From Psychrobacillus sp. INOP01 (GTDB lineage: Bacteria; Bacillota; Bacilli; Bacillales_A; Planococcaceae), in contig NZ_CP073315.1 of the NCBI RefSeq assembly GCF_018140925.1, forward strand, positions 4,154,001 to 4,218,000: 64,000 nt of DNA, in the 5' to 3' direction. Below the pieces are notes generated by a model, which saw only the letters and a list, made by a program, of their open reading frames with translations, did no database searches and was not told where the DNA came from. The stretch's first letter is position 1. The number at the start of each line of letters is the position of its first letter. A program made the position numbers and the translations under genes. Positions 54,065 through 62,124 of this stretch are shown here, piece after piece.

Positions 54065-55095
54065 GAATCGATGAATCGTTGAAAAAAGAAATCAAAGAAG
54101 AGATGGAAAAAATCCAGGTACCATCTTCCATGTACGAATTTGCCAAAAACATTAAGGAAGAGTCGGAAAAAAGAGCGGATTTTGAAAAATCGCCAGAAAG
54201 AAAAACAGTTTGGAAGAAATCCCAGTTTGTCGTTGCAGCGGTTATCAGTCTTGTCGTCCTAACTGGTTCTGCATTCCTGAATCCAACTATGGCGGAGGTA
54301 GTATCAAAAATCCCGTATCTAGGACAAGTATTCCATAAACCGATACTTGAAGTAATTACGGAAACGTTGGAGAAGGAAGGGTATAAAACAGCAGGTATCG
54401 GTATGGGCATCTGGGAACAGAAGCCACACTTTGACATAGGGCTGAAGGGAACGGAAGAATACGTCAATCAAGAAGAGGACAAAGTCTTAAATATTTTGAC
54501 TGAAATTTTGGAAAAAAGAGGGTATGATAACTACGAGTTAAAGGTTTCTGACACGAATGAGGTACCTCCCGCGCAAAAAGAGATAGATAAAAATAGAGAG
54601 GAACTAGGCGAGAAGTTGATGTCGGACTTGCAGGAAGCAGGATTCCCGATAATGAATGTTAACGCATATAGCCCTGTAGTCGAAGTGTACATCCCGATAG
54701 CAGATGAAGCTAAGAAAGTAGTAATTTACAAGGCCGCGATTGAACTTTTAAAAGCAAACGATACACCGAAACAGGTACAGATAATAACTCGAGACGTTAC
54801 GGAAGAAGAAATTAGGCTTCAGTGGATGCCAATCATGAGGAGCATTGAAGATGAGTTATACCTAAAAAAAGAGTACCGGGTAGCTGACATTAGATATTCC
54901 TTCAAGCCTGTAAAAGTGTCTATTACCATCATGACGAACATGAAATCATCGGATGTAAAAGATAAAGAGACGGTGACTAAAATCCGAAAAGGAATAATAG
55001 AATTCCTAGATAGCGAAGAAATAAAAACAAAGACTGAGAATCAGAAATATGAGCTAATTATCCAAGACAAGAATGGCAATGATTTTCTTTTTTAA
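54061..55095 (+). CDS. Anti-sigma factor-like membrane protein (DUF4179/DUF4030 type)
   Basis: 344 aa. Cytoplasmic N-terminal helix-rich segment (1-58), one membrane segment (VVAAVISLVVLTGSAFL, about 59-75) and an extracellular beta-rich domain with repeated Ile/Val strands like the DUF4030 family. Translationally coupled to the sigma gene, which marks it as its anti-sigma. The signal sensed outside is unknown. Codon use of this pair looks a bit more GC-rich than the neighbours. Confidence 0.8.
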   Translation: MRIDESLKKEIKEEMEKIQVPSSMYEFAKNIKEESEKRADFEKSPERKTVWKKSQFVVAAVISLVVLTGSAFLNPTMAEVVSKIPYLGQVFHKPILEVITETLEKEGYKTAGIGMGIWEQKPHFDIGLKGTEEYVNQEEDKVLNILTEILEKRGYDNYELKVSDTNEVPPAQKEIDKNREELGEKLMSDLQEAGFPIMNVNAYSPVVEVYIPIADEAKKVVIYKAAIELLKANDTPKQVQIITRDVTEEEIRLQWMPIMRSIEDELYLKKEYRVADIRYSFKPVKVSITIMTNMKSSDVKDKETVTKIRKGIIEFLDSEEIKTKTENQKYELIIQDKNGNDFLF

Positions 55096-55122
55096 AAAAC
55101 AAACATAATTACACACGTAGTA

Positions 55123-55151
55123 GAGCAACGTCTTTTAGACGTTGCTCCTTT
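55123..55151 (+). terminator. Terminator of the sigma/anti-sigma operon
   Basis: GAGCAACGTC-tttta-GACGTTGCTC followed by CTTTT. Confidence 0.85.
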
Positions 55152-55248
55152 TACATTTAAAAGTACTTTTGATAATAGGATTAATCTCCCATGAGTGCTA
55201 CTCGTATTGAGTGCGACAGTCTATGATACACCGTGGTCGTTGGAGTCA

Positions 55249-55307
55249 GACTAACGGGTGCTTTAATTAAATATGAACATCAACTAGATGGTCTAATTTT
55301 CTAAATT
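55249..55307. repeat. TAACGGGTGC-type repeat, copy 10 (5' half only)
   Basis: GACTAACGGGTGCTTTAATTAAA, then a decayed GAACATC..GATGGTC hairpin. The 3' half is absent; the convergent HXXEE gene starts shortly after. Confidence 0.7.
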
Positions 55308-55359
55308 AAAAAGCCACTATCAAGTGACTTTTGAGAATTAATTTACTTTATAATATATT

Positions 55360-55896
55360 TTATATAACTCTTTTCCCTAACCAATGAGCAAATAAAACAA
55401 GGGGAATTATTAGAAAACCAAAAGGTAGACTTATAATAATAATCTTCCACGTTATGACTTCATTTACTAATAAAGCTTTATATAACACTAAACTGTATGG
55501 AAGTATGATTATTAACGATGTTATCGCTCCTGGAGTTATGGAACGGAAAAATATTGCTTGTCCAATATGGGTAAATGCATGGATGAAAAAAGTTAATGTT
55601 ACTGCTGTAAAAAGATAGATATTAGCAAATGCTCCGTGAGTTAAGTATTGGTTAGCCATAAATGTAGAACTGCTAACAAATAAAAATATAATTAATACTG
55701 CAAAAGCAAATTGTGCAGTGGACATAGAAAATTGTTTAACTACTCGATCAGCTAATTTTTGGGGTAATCTTTTATAAACTTCATGTCTATTCTTATTTAG
55801 CCAACTTTCTACCATAATAATTTCTTCGAAGTCATGAAAAATAAAAAAAATAGGAAACAACCAAATAAGAGTTTGAACATTTATCCATTGATCCAT
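55360..55896 (-). CDS. HXXEE domain membrane protein
   Basis: 178 aa with four or five membrane helices. The first holds FIFHDFEEIIM, the HXXEE motif, and later HAFTHIGQAIFFRSITPGAITS, both diagnostic. Function unknown. ATG 55896 is used because AGAGG lies just upstream; a start at 55917 also exists. One of few minus-strand genes in the repeat region. Confidence 0.82.
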   Translation of the reverse strand: MDQWINVQTLIWLFPIFFIFHDFEEIIMVESWLNKNRHEVYKRLPQKLADRVVKQFSMSTAQFAFAVLIIFLFVSSSTFMANQYLTHGAFANIYLFTAVTLTFFIHAFTHIGQAIFFRSITPGAITSLIIILPYSLVLYKALLVNEVITWKIIIISLPFGFLIIPLVLFAHWLGKRVI

Positions 55897-56015
55897 ACTT
55901 CTACCTCTTTCATTCATATTTAGACTTAGATTAAAATATGAAATTTTATAACAATTATACCAAACATTAATTTAGTAGTTATATATTAAAAGTGCAATTG
56001 AATTTGGACCTTATT

Positions 56016-56100
56016 AAACTAACGGGTGCTTGAGTAAAAGATCATAGGTTGATTAAGCGATTCTTTATTCTTATTGCACTAATGAAGCAGATTGGCCTTT
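56016..56100. repeat. TAACGGGTGC-type repeat, copy 11 (short form)
   Basis: AAACTAACGGGTGCTTGAG, a terminator-like core, TTATTGCACTAATGAAGCAGATTGG. It abuts the gene fragment at 56108. Confidence 0.75.
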
Positions 56101-56107
56101 ACTAGCA

Positions 56108-56341
56108 ATGGCACCTGAAATGATGTCTCCATTTTATAGGCATTGGATTTATTCATGGTTGCCAATGCGGTTTATGATAGAAGGTTTACGAAATTTATTC
56201 TTCTTTGGTGAAGGGTTAACTTGGAACACTTCACTTTCTGTGCTTGTTTGGATAGGAGTGGTAAGTATGATTGTCATAATTGCTTCTACTTTAAAACGTA
56301 ACAAAGTGAAGGAAGAAAAATTGGATTCCGATATAGTTTAA
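56108..56341 (+). pseudogene. C-terminal fragment of a YhgE/Pip (ABC-2-like) membrane protein
   Basis: 77 aa. APEMMSPFYRHWIYSWLPMR, FMIEGLRNLFFFGEG and one membrane helix match the last 70 residues of YhgE/Pip-type membrane proteins, which are normally 600-900 aa. No ribosome-binding site. The homology begins right where repeat copy 11 ends, so the 5' part was lost at the repeat edge. Confidence 0.75.
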
Positions 56342-56440
56342 AAGTGTTTACCTTCATACAATGTTGAAAAGCTTTATCCAAAAGAGTCGTTTTTCTTATA
56401 GTGAAACGACTCTTTTAATCAGTTTGTGAAAAATATACTT

Positions 56441-56574
56441 AAAGTAACGGGTGCATTAGTTAAACATGACCATCTTTTCGATGGTCTATTTTTATGTCCA
56501 AAACATCAATTTGATATTGGTGATCTATTGTGAAATGTTACACTTAAACTAACGCGGCAGTTTAGTGGAAAAAG
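56441..56574. repeat. TAACGGGTGC-type repeat, copy 12 (long form)
   Basis: AAGTAACGGGTGCATTAGTTAAAC, hairpin GACCATC-ttttc-GATGGTC plus TATTTTT, AAAACATCAA, GTGAAATGTTACACTTAA, and 3' box AACTAACGCGGCAGTTTAG. Confidence 0.92.
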
Positions 56575-56621
56575 CTTAGGCTATAATTGAGGAAGAAAAA
56601 TTAGTTAGAGAGGTGATTTTA

Positions 56622-57056
56622 TTGAGACTTCCTAAAGGTATTACAGGATTTATTGATGATATTGAGGAAGTGATAGACGGACAACAATTTAAAAAAATTT
56701 GTTATGAAGTATTGAGAGAGGCTAAAGGAGAAATTCTTAAATGGGAGGGGCCTCTCTATCCACATAATTACTTTAAAGTTCAAATTCGTATAAATGAAGA
56801 GTTATTTTATATTCTTTTAAATGAATACTATCCATATCTTGCTTTTGCTAAAAAATGGGAAGACGTTGTGATTGAGTTTACGGATTTACCAACATTAACG
56901 AGAGGCTTCAAAGAATATTATACTGTCCTCACAAAAAAGGTATTAAATTTGCCATTCTCCAAAAAGGAACATGATTTAGATGAAGTTGAGTTGAGACAGG
57001 CTGCCTATTGGCAACCCCGTTCAATCGGCGAAGTAATTTTCAACTGTTGGGATTAA
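56622..57056 (+). CDS. Conserved hypothetical protein
   Basis: 144 aa, soluble. RLPKGITGFIDDIEEVIDGQ, NYFKVQIRINEELFYILLNE, and WQPRSIGEVIFNCWD at the C-terminus. I do not recognise the family; the alpha/beta pattern with a Trp-rich end resembles small immunity-like or SMI1-unrelated Bacillus proteins, without evidence. TTG 56622 is the start, 8 bases after GAGAGG. Flanked by repeat copies 12 and 13 at 47 and 28 bases. Confidence 0.7.
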   Translation: MRLPKGITGFIDDIEEVIDGQQFKKICYEVLREAKGEILKWEGPLYPHNYFKVQIRINEELFYILLNEYYPYLAFAKKWEDVVIEFTDLPTLTRGFKEYYTVLTKKVLNLPFSKKEHDLDEVELRQAAYWQPRSIGEVIFNCWD

Positions 57057-57083
57057 AGAATAAACGATAGTTGAAAAGTAAAA

Positions 57084-57220
57084 TTAACTAAAATAATAGG
57101 CAGTATTCAAACATGACCATCAATTCGATGGTCTATTTTTACGTATAACACAAAGTAGATTTCGGTGACTCAGTGTGAAATGTTACACTTAACGTAATGC
57201 AGCAGGTTAGTTTAATAAGG
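57084..57220. repeat. TAACGGGTGC-type repeat, copy 13 (long form, decayed 5' box)
   Basis: AATAATAGGCAGTATTCAAAC, hairpin GACCATC-aattc-GATGGTC, AGTAGATTTCGGTGACTC, GTGAAATGTTACACTTAA, and 3' box CGTAATGCAGCAGGTTAGTTTAAT. Confidence 0.85.
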
Positions 57221-57580
57221 ATGAAGAATATACATAAGTTGGGGAGGGGTACTTAAATACAAAATACGTGGTTTTCATTTGTGCATACTAATTTCGTAGA
57301 ATGAAACTTTCAAAATGGTTCTTCTAATTATCGTAAAAATAGGGTTTGAAAAAATTAAGTATAAAGCTCTTCAATTTTTGAAGATAGCATAACTGAAGTC
57401 GTACCTTTGAAACTGCTTGAAGTCGGAGAAAGACTGCGACCTGCACCATTTAATCTACATGCAAGTACCACCCACATGATAATTCCCAATGAATGATTTG
57501 TGAAGGTTGTTGAATGGGCTGAAAGAATAGTTACTTTTTATAATAGAAATAAGCAAATAAATAGAAGAAGGTGTTTATAA
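57221..57580 (+). other. Intergenic region before the MFS gene
   Basis: 360 bases. A frame around 57393-57494 (EVVPLKLLEVGERLRPAPFN, then HASTTHMIIPNE and stop) lacks a start and may be a gene scrap. Otherwise no feature. Confidence 0.35.
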
Positions 57581-58846
57581 GTGTCTGATAAAGCACGAGA
57601 TTCCATTGAGAGTTATATAGATTCACCAGAAAAACTAAAGAGCTTATATAGACGTGTGTTGTTTGTTGTAAGTCTATCACAAATCTTCGGAGGTGCAGGG
57701 CTTGCTGCAGGAGTTACAGTAGGTGCCCTATTGGCTCAACAAATGCTGGGGACTGATGCTTATGCAGGAGTGCCGGCAGCTTTATTTACTTTAGGTTCTG
57801 CAGGAGCTGCTTTAATTGTAGGGAGACTTTCACAACGATATGGACGCCGTACAGGTTTATCAACAGGTTTTATTGTAGGTGGACTCGGTGCGATTGGAGT
57901 GGTGATTGCTGCCATGATGAGTAGTGTAATTTTATTATTTGCTTCCCTACTGATTTATGGGGCAGGGACTGCGACAAATTTACAAGCTCGTTATGCAGGA
58001 ACTGATCTAGCAAACAAAAAACAACGAGCAACTGCTATTAGTACTACGATGGTTATGACAACATTCGGTGCCGTTGCAGGGCCAAATCTAGTAGAAGTTA
58101 TGGGTGAATTTGCTAGTTTCATTGGTGTTCCGTCACTTGCAGGTCCATTCATATTATCAGCTACTGCATTTATCTTAGCGGGACTTGTACTTTTAATTAT
58201 GTTACGTCCCGACCCATTAGATATTGCAAACAGGATAGCAGCCTATAAACAAGAATATGAGTGTGTAAATAAAACGGAGTCTAATGATAAAGCAAAAAAT
58301 AATAGAGGTTTAATGGTCGGTGCCATGGTTATGGTTCTTACCCAAATTGTAATGGTGGCAATTATGACTATGACACCGGTACATATGACACAACACGGTC
58401 ATGGTTTAGCCGAAGTTGGAATTGTTATTGGTTTTCACATTGGGGCAATGTATCTTCCCTCACTTATCACAGGCGTCCTTGTAGATAAAGTGGGTACAAC
58501 AGCTATGAGCATAGCCTCGGGCATTACATTGTTATTCGCTGGATTATTAGCAGCATTCGCACCAAGCGATTCAATGATTCTTTTAGTAATTGCACTTTCT
58601 TTACTTGGATTAGGATGGAACTTTGGCTTAATCAGTGGTACTGCTCAAATAGTTGACTCTACAGATCCTTCAAAACGTGCTAAAACTCAAGGAACACTTG
58701 ATGTTTTTATTGCATTAGCAGGAGCCTCTGGCGGAGCTCTTTCAGGAATGGTAGTAGCTAATACAAGTTATACTACATTATCTTTGAGTGGTGGACTTTT
58801 AGCCTTATTTCTCATACCTGTTATTATTTGGTGGCGTAAAGGCTGA
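57581..58846 (+). CDS. MFS transporter
   Basis: 421 aa, 12 membrane segments. Motif A-like GRLSQRYGRRTGLSTGF after segment 2, and a second half starting with RGLMVGAMVMVLTQIVMVA. DHA1-like drug/metabolite exporter by layout; substrate unknown. GTG start with AGAAGGTG upstream. Convergent with the Lsa-like ABC-F gene, sharing a bidirectional terminator at 58903. Confidence 0.85.
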   Translation: MSDKARDSIESYIDSPEKLKSLYRRVLFVVSLSQIFGGAGLAAGVTVGALLAQQMLGTDAYAGVPAALFTLGSAGAALIVGRLSQRYGRRTGLSTGFIVGGLGAIGVVIAAMMSSVILLFASLLIYGAGTATNLQARYAGTDLANKKQRATAISTTMVMTTFGAVAGPNLVEVMGEFASFIGVPSLAGPFILSATAFILAGLVLLIMLRPDPLDIANRIAAYKQEYECVNKTESNDKAKNNRGLMVGAMVMVLTQIVMVAIMTMTPVHMTQHGHGLAEVGIVIGFHIGAMYLPSLITGVLVDKVGTTAMSIASGITLLFAGLLAAFAPSDSMILLVIALSLLGLGWNFGLISGTAQIVDSTDPSKRAKTQGTLDVFIALAGASGGALSGMVVANTSYTTLSLSGGLLALFLIPVIIWWRKG

Positions 58847-58902
58847 GCATGATAAAGTCTATAAAAATAATCTACCTACTTCTAATTGAATATAAATAAT
58901 AG

Positions 58903-58933
58903 AGTCCACTATCACATGTACTGACAGTGGACT
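58903..58933. terminator. Bidirectional terminator
   Basis: AGTCCACT-atca..-AGTGGACT hairpin between convergent MFS and ABC-F genes. Confidence 0.6.
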
Positions 58934-58984
58934 ACTAAAGTAAAGTTATTTAAGTTTTTATAAAAAATTTATAAACTATAAAAT

Positions 58985-60445
58985 TCAATACGAAATGATT
59001 TCTACGGTTTTTGAAGCAATATTAGAGAGAAACGTTAGATCGTGTTCTACAAATAAAAGTGTAGGTTTATATTCCAATATCATCGTTTCAATTTGCGTTT
59101 GGTTAAAGACATCCAAATAATTTAATGGCTCATCCCAAATATAAAACTCAGCTAATATTCCTAAAGATTTCGCAAACTCCACCTTTTTCTTTTGACCGTT
59201 ACTCATACATTCAACCGGAACATTAAATACATCACGTTCAACGCCTAATATTCGAAGGTTATTGAGAAATAGTGTGTAGTTAATATTATGGTCATGAGCG
59301 AAATCCTTTAACAAGCCGGTATTGTCATCATGATTTTGACGAATGATGCTTTTGGAGAGTCCTTGAGGTATTACCATCTCCCCCATAATTGTGCCTGCAA
59401 ACTGTTGCTGGATTATATAATTTAAAATGGATGTTTTACCACTGCCATTTTGTCCAACAAGAGCTACTTGATCTCCCTGATTAATATCAAATGTAATGGG
59501 ATGAAATAGCGGCTTTTCACCATAACTTAATGTAAAGTTTTGAACACGAAGAACGGGATTTCGATGGCTGGATATACTGTTCGCTGTTAAAGCGCTAATC
59601 GTTTCAATATTTTTTAAGAGCTTTGTCTTTTCTTCAATTTTGGTTATCGTGCGCTTTTCGATAGCTTTGGACCTTTTCATCATACGAGCAGCTTGTGCAT
59701 TTGCAAACGCATCATTTCCAGATGTTTTCTCTTTGTGAATTGCCCAATCAGCTTTTTCTTTTGAAGTTTTTTTCAACCGTTCTATCTCTGCTTTGATAGA
59801 TTTGTTTTGGGCGAATTCATATTGATCTCGCATTTCTTTTTGTTTCTCATAAGTAGAAAAATGTCCCTTATAGATTGATAATTGGTTTTTTTCAATAACT
59901 AAAATGTGGTCTACAACTTCATCGACAAAATTTCTATCATGACTTACAACAATATAACCTTTCTTCTTCTTCAAATATTCAGATACGATTTTTCTCGCTT
60001 CGATGTCTAAATGATTCGTTGGTTCGTCTAATAAGGGATACCTGGATTCTTCACAAAATAGTGCAGCTAATAATACCTTCGTTTGCTCACCACCAGATAA
60101 TTGTTCAAATGGTCGCCATAAAATATCTTTATCTAACGATAGTAATTGACACTCTCGCTCAAGCTTCCACAATTCTACTGGTATAATTTCGTCAATCGCA
60201 TAGTACGTTAAGTTTTCCTTGTTTGGTATATATTGAGGAAAATAAACAAAATCTACATCACAAATGATTTCTCCGACATATGGATAGTTTTGCATAAGTA
60301 AGTTTAATAGTGTTGTTTTACCACGACCATTTCGTCCGATTAAACCAAGCCGCCATTTTGTATCTATATTTAAATTGACTTGTTGAAATATCGGTTGATC
60401 AAGAGCATCAAATCCGAAATTCAGATTTATTATTTCTATTGGCAT
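58985..60445 (-). CDS. ABC-F protein, Lsa-like (antibiotic protection type)
   Basis: 486 aa, the length of Lsa/Vga proteins. Walker A GRNGRGKTTL and GQNGSGKTS, signatures LSGGEQTKVLLAALF and MSNGQKKKVEFAKSL (degenerate second one as in Lsa), and LLDEPTNHLD and IWDEPLNYLD. The linker with GNDAFANAQAARMMKRSKAIEKR is the Lsa-type interdomain arm. Lsa proteins dislodge lincosamides, streptogramin A and pleuromutilins from the ribosome. ATG 60445 follows GGAGGAG. Leader peptide and attenuator precede it. Confidence 0.85.
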   Translation of the reverse strand: MPIEIINLNFGFDALDQPIFQQVNLNIDTKWRLGLIGRNGRGKTTLLNLLMQNYPYVGEIICDVDFVYFPQYIPNKENLTYYAIDEIIPVELWKLERECQLLSLDKDILWRPFEQLSGGEQTKVLLAALFCEESRYPLLDEPTNHLDIEARKIVSEYLKKKKGYIVVSHDRNFVDEVVDHILVIEKNQLSIYKGHFSTYEKQKEMRDQYEFAQNKSIKAEIERLKKTSKEKADWAIHKEKTSGNDAFANAQAARMMKRSKAIEKRTITKIEEKTKLLKNIETISALTANSISSHRNPVLRVQNFTLSYGEKPLFHPITFDINQGDQVALVGQNGSGKTSILNYIIQQQFAGTIMGEMVIPQGLSKSIIRQNHDDNTGLLKDFAHDHNINYTLFLNNLRILGVERDVFNVPVECMSNGQKKKVEFAKSLGILAEFYIWDEPLNYLDVFNQTQIETMILEYKPTLLFVEHDLTFLSNIASKTVEIISY

Positions 60446-60555
60446 TATAAGATCTCCTCCAACTTTATTTATTGCCAAAGCTATTGGAGATGATTTTATA
60501 TTTATTTTGCATACTATCATTCCAATCGTTTGCTTTGAAATGCATACGCATAAAC

Positions 60556-60586
60556 AAATAAAAACCTTCTGAAAAAATTCAGAAGG
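60556..60586 (-). terminator. Attenuator terminator upstream of Lsa-like gene
   Basis: Minus strand CCTTCTGA-attttt-TCAGAAGG followed by TTTTTATTT, about 110 bases before the ABC-F start. Confidence 0.75.
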
Positions 60587-60681
60587 ATTAGAATTCATTA
60601 TCAAATAAGCCTGTAAAGGGCTAAATTAGGTATAATAAATGGGCAGACTAATCCTATTTTAAGTGAAAATGCGAATACATT

Positions 60682-60717
60682 TTACGTGTAAAATAGAATT
60701 ATTTGTTCATCGTCCAT
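60682..60717 (-). CDS. Candidate leader peptide for Lsa-like gene
   Basis: 11 codons, MDDEQIILFYT then stop. ATG 7 bases after AAAGG. Sits between the promoter (60746-60774) and the attenuator. Ribosome stalling on it by antibiotic would be expected to prevent the terminator; role inferred from position. Confidence 0.5.
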   Translation of the reverse strand: MDDEQIILFYT

Positions 60718-60745
60718 TCATCATCCTTTCAAATATATTACAGTT

Positions 60746-60774
60746 ATTATAACTATAATTATAAGAATTTTCAA
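60746..60774 (-). promoter_or_regulatory. Sigma-A promoter of the Lsa-like leader
   Basis: Minus strand TTGAAA, 17 bases, TATAAT, with start expected near 60739. Confidence 0.75.
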
Positions 60775-60832
60775 TTATTAGTTCGGTGAGTTGTAACTTT
60801 TTTTATGAAATGGTGACTAATATAATAAAGGG

Positions 60833-61585
60833 GTGAACAGTATCAATAAAAATATCGAATTTTCTATTTTTACATTTATGCTGGTATTAATATTAGTTGG
60901 CTGTAGTGATAATGATAAAAAAGTTTATAATACTACCGGTGATATTGATGAAAGTACAACTCAAAATACGCCTGTAGTCTCGGTAGATAGCAGCACAGAT
61001 AGTGATATAAGCACAGAAATTACCCCCAGCACGGAAGAGAATGTATTACAGGATTCCCCCAAATATGTAGCTAATAATGAAGGGGAACTATCTATTCAGG
61101 ATTCTGAAACGGCTTATGAAATGTGTGTGAGAGCGCTGACTGACTATTATAAAGCGGTCTGGAACGGCTCGGATATTGAATTGGATACATTTATCGATAA
61201 CGAAAGCCTTAAAGAGTATACACAAAAGAAAATTCAATCCCAATATGACGTGTATGGAAAATTTAATGATATGGTGCAAAATATCGAGATTAGCGCTTGG
61301 GAAGTGGAGTATACTGATGATGTGGATGGAGGTTTTCTCTATTTAGAATTACCTGCGGAAATTAAAAAGACAGTAGGTAGTTATGGTGAAGCCACTGAAT
61401 TTCTCGTGCGTAATGTAAACGGCAAGTTAATCATTGTTGATTGGTATACTGGTGCAAAAGATAGTTATGATTTCATGGTGCGCGGAGAAAATCTAACAAT
61501 TGATAATCCTAATATTTGGAACGATAGTGAATGGGTAAAGAAGTTAAATAGTAAACAGATTGACTTTTCAGGTTCAACTCGATAA
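60833..61585 (+). CDS. Hypothetical lipoprotein
   Basis: 250 aa. Hydrophobic signal with lipobox LVGC (Cys24), a long Ser/Thr/Asp-rich low-complexity linker (to about 80), then an alpha+beta domain (EMCVRALTDYYKAVWNGSDI, VQNIEISAWEVEYTDD) resembling the NTF2-like/DUF4878 group of extracytoplasmic lipoproteins. GTG start is uncertain: GGGGTG is itself the only Shine-Dalgarno-like run. Function unknown. Confidence 0.65.
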   Translation: MNSINKNIEFSIFTFMLVLILVGCSDNDKKVYNTTGDIDESTTQNTPVVSVDSSTDSDISTEITPSTEENVLQDSPKYVANNEGELSIQDSETAYEMCVRALTDYYKAVWNGSDIELDTFIDNESLKEYTQKKIQSQYDVYGKFNDMVQNIEISAWEVEYTDDVDGGFLYLELPAEIKKTVGSYGEATEFLVRNVNGKLIIVDWYTGAKDSYDFMVRGENLTIDNPNIWNDSEWVKKLNSKQIDFSGSTR

Positions 61586-61674
61586 TTAGTTATTTACAGC
61601 TAACTTGGCAATCAAAGTTTGTTAATTAAAGCCCAATATAAGACTTGCTACAAAACTAATTTCTCTTATTAATA

Positions 61675-61803
61675 TAAAGGGTGCTTTAGTTAAACATGAC
61701 TTCATTTCGATGCTCTATTTTTAGGTATAAAACATCAAGTATATTTCGGTGATACTGTGTGAAATGTTACACTTAAACTAACGGTGCAGGTTAGTGGAAT
61801 AAG
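61675..61803. repeat. TAACGGGTGC-type repeat, copy 14 (long form)
   Basis: AAAGGGTGCTTTAGTTAAAC, mutated hairpin GACTTC..GATGCTC, AAAACATCAAGTATATTTCGG, GTGAAATGTTACACTTAA, and 3' box AACTAACGGTGCAGGTTAG. Last copy in the window. Confidence 0.9.
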
Positions 61804-62124
61804 AAATTGTTGTATAAATAATTTTTAGTACGGTGTTTAATACTTATAGAATGATTAATATAGAATTACATATATGTAGCGTATAAAAAATTGTCATTAA
61901 TAAACTTAAAACTTGGTTATGGCAATGATATCGAAGATTTGCAAAGTAGAGCATCTTAAATGATGCTTTTTTATATGTGAAAATATAATGAAAATCAATT
62001 GACGCCCATAAAAAAGAGCATCATTGTATGTTTGATAATTAATATTTTTTAAAATTGAACCTATTATGATTTGATAATCGTCTAATAGCAGAATTTGAAG
62101 TAGGTTGAAAGGGAGGGTAGTAGA
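61804..62124 (+). other. Intergenic region before the second ECF sigma gene
   Basis: 321 bases, AT-rich. Short hairpin AGAGCATC..GATGCTTTTT near 61950 acts as a terminator candidate. The ECF promoter at 62056 is the only clear signal; no ORF. Confidence 0.4.
62056..62082 (+). promoter_or_regulatory. ECF-type promoter of the sigma/LCP operon
   Basis: TGAACC, 17 bases, CGTCTAAT: a strong match to ECF promoters (AAC -35, CGTC -10), so the operon is likely autoregulated. Confidence 0.65.

Noticed and set aside
57393-57494. Frame containing EVGERLRPAPFN
   Set aside because: No start codon context and no match to a known family, so kept only as a note in the intergenic entry.
60446-60604. 53-residue N-terminal extension of the Lsa-like protein
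   Set aside because: It covers the attenuator terminator; the GGAGGAG-preceded ATG at 60445 gives the normal family start.
44840-61803. Calling the repeats integron attC sites
   Set aside because: The boxes lack the exact RYYYAAC/GTTRRRY cores and no integron integrase is in the window. The cassette-like layout is reported instead as a hypothesis.
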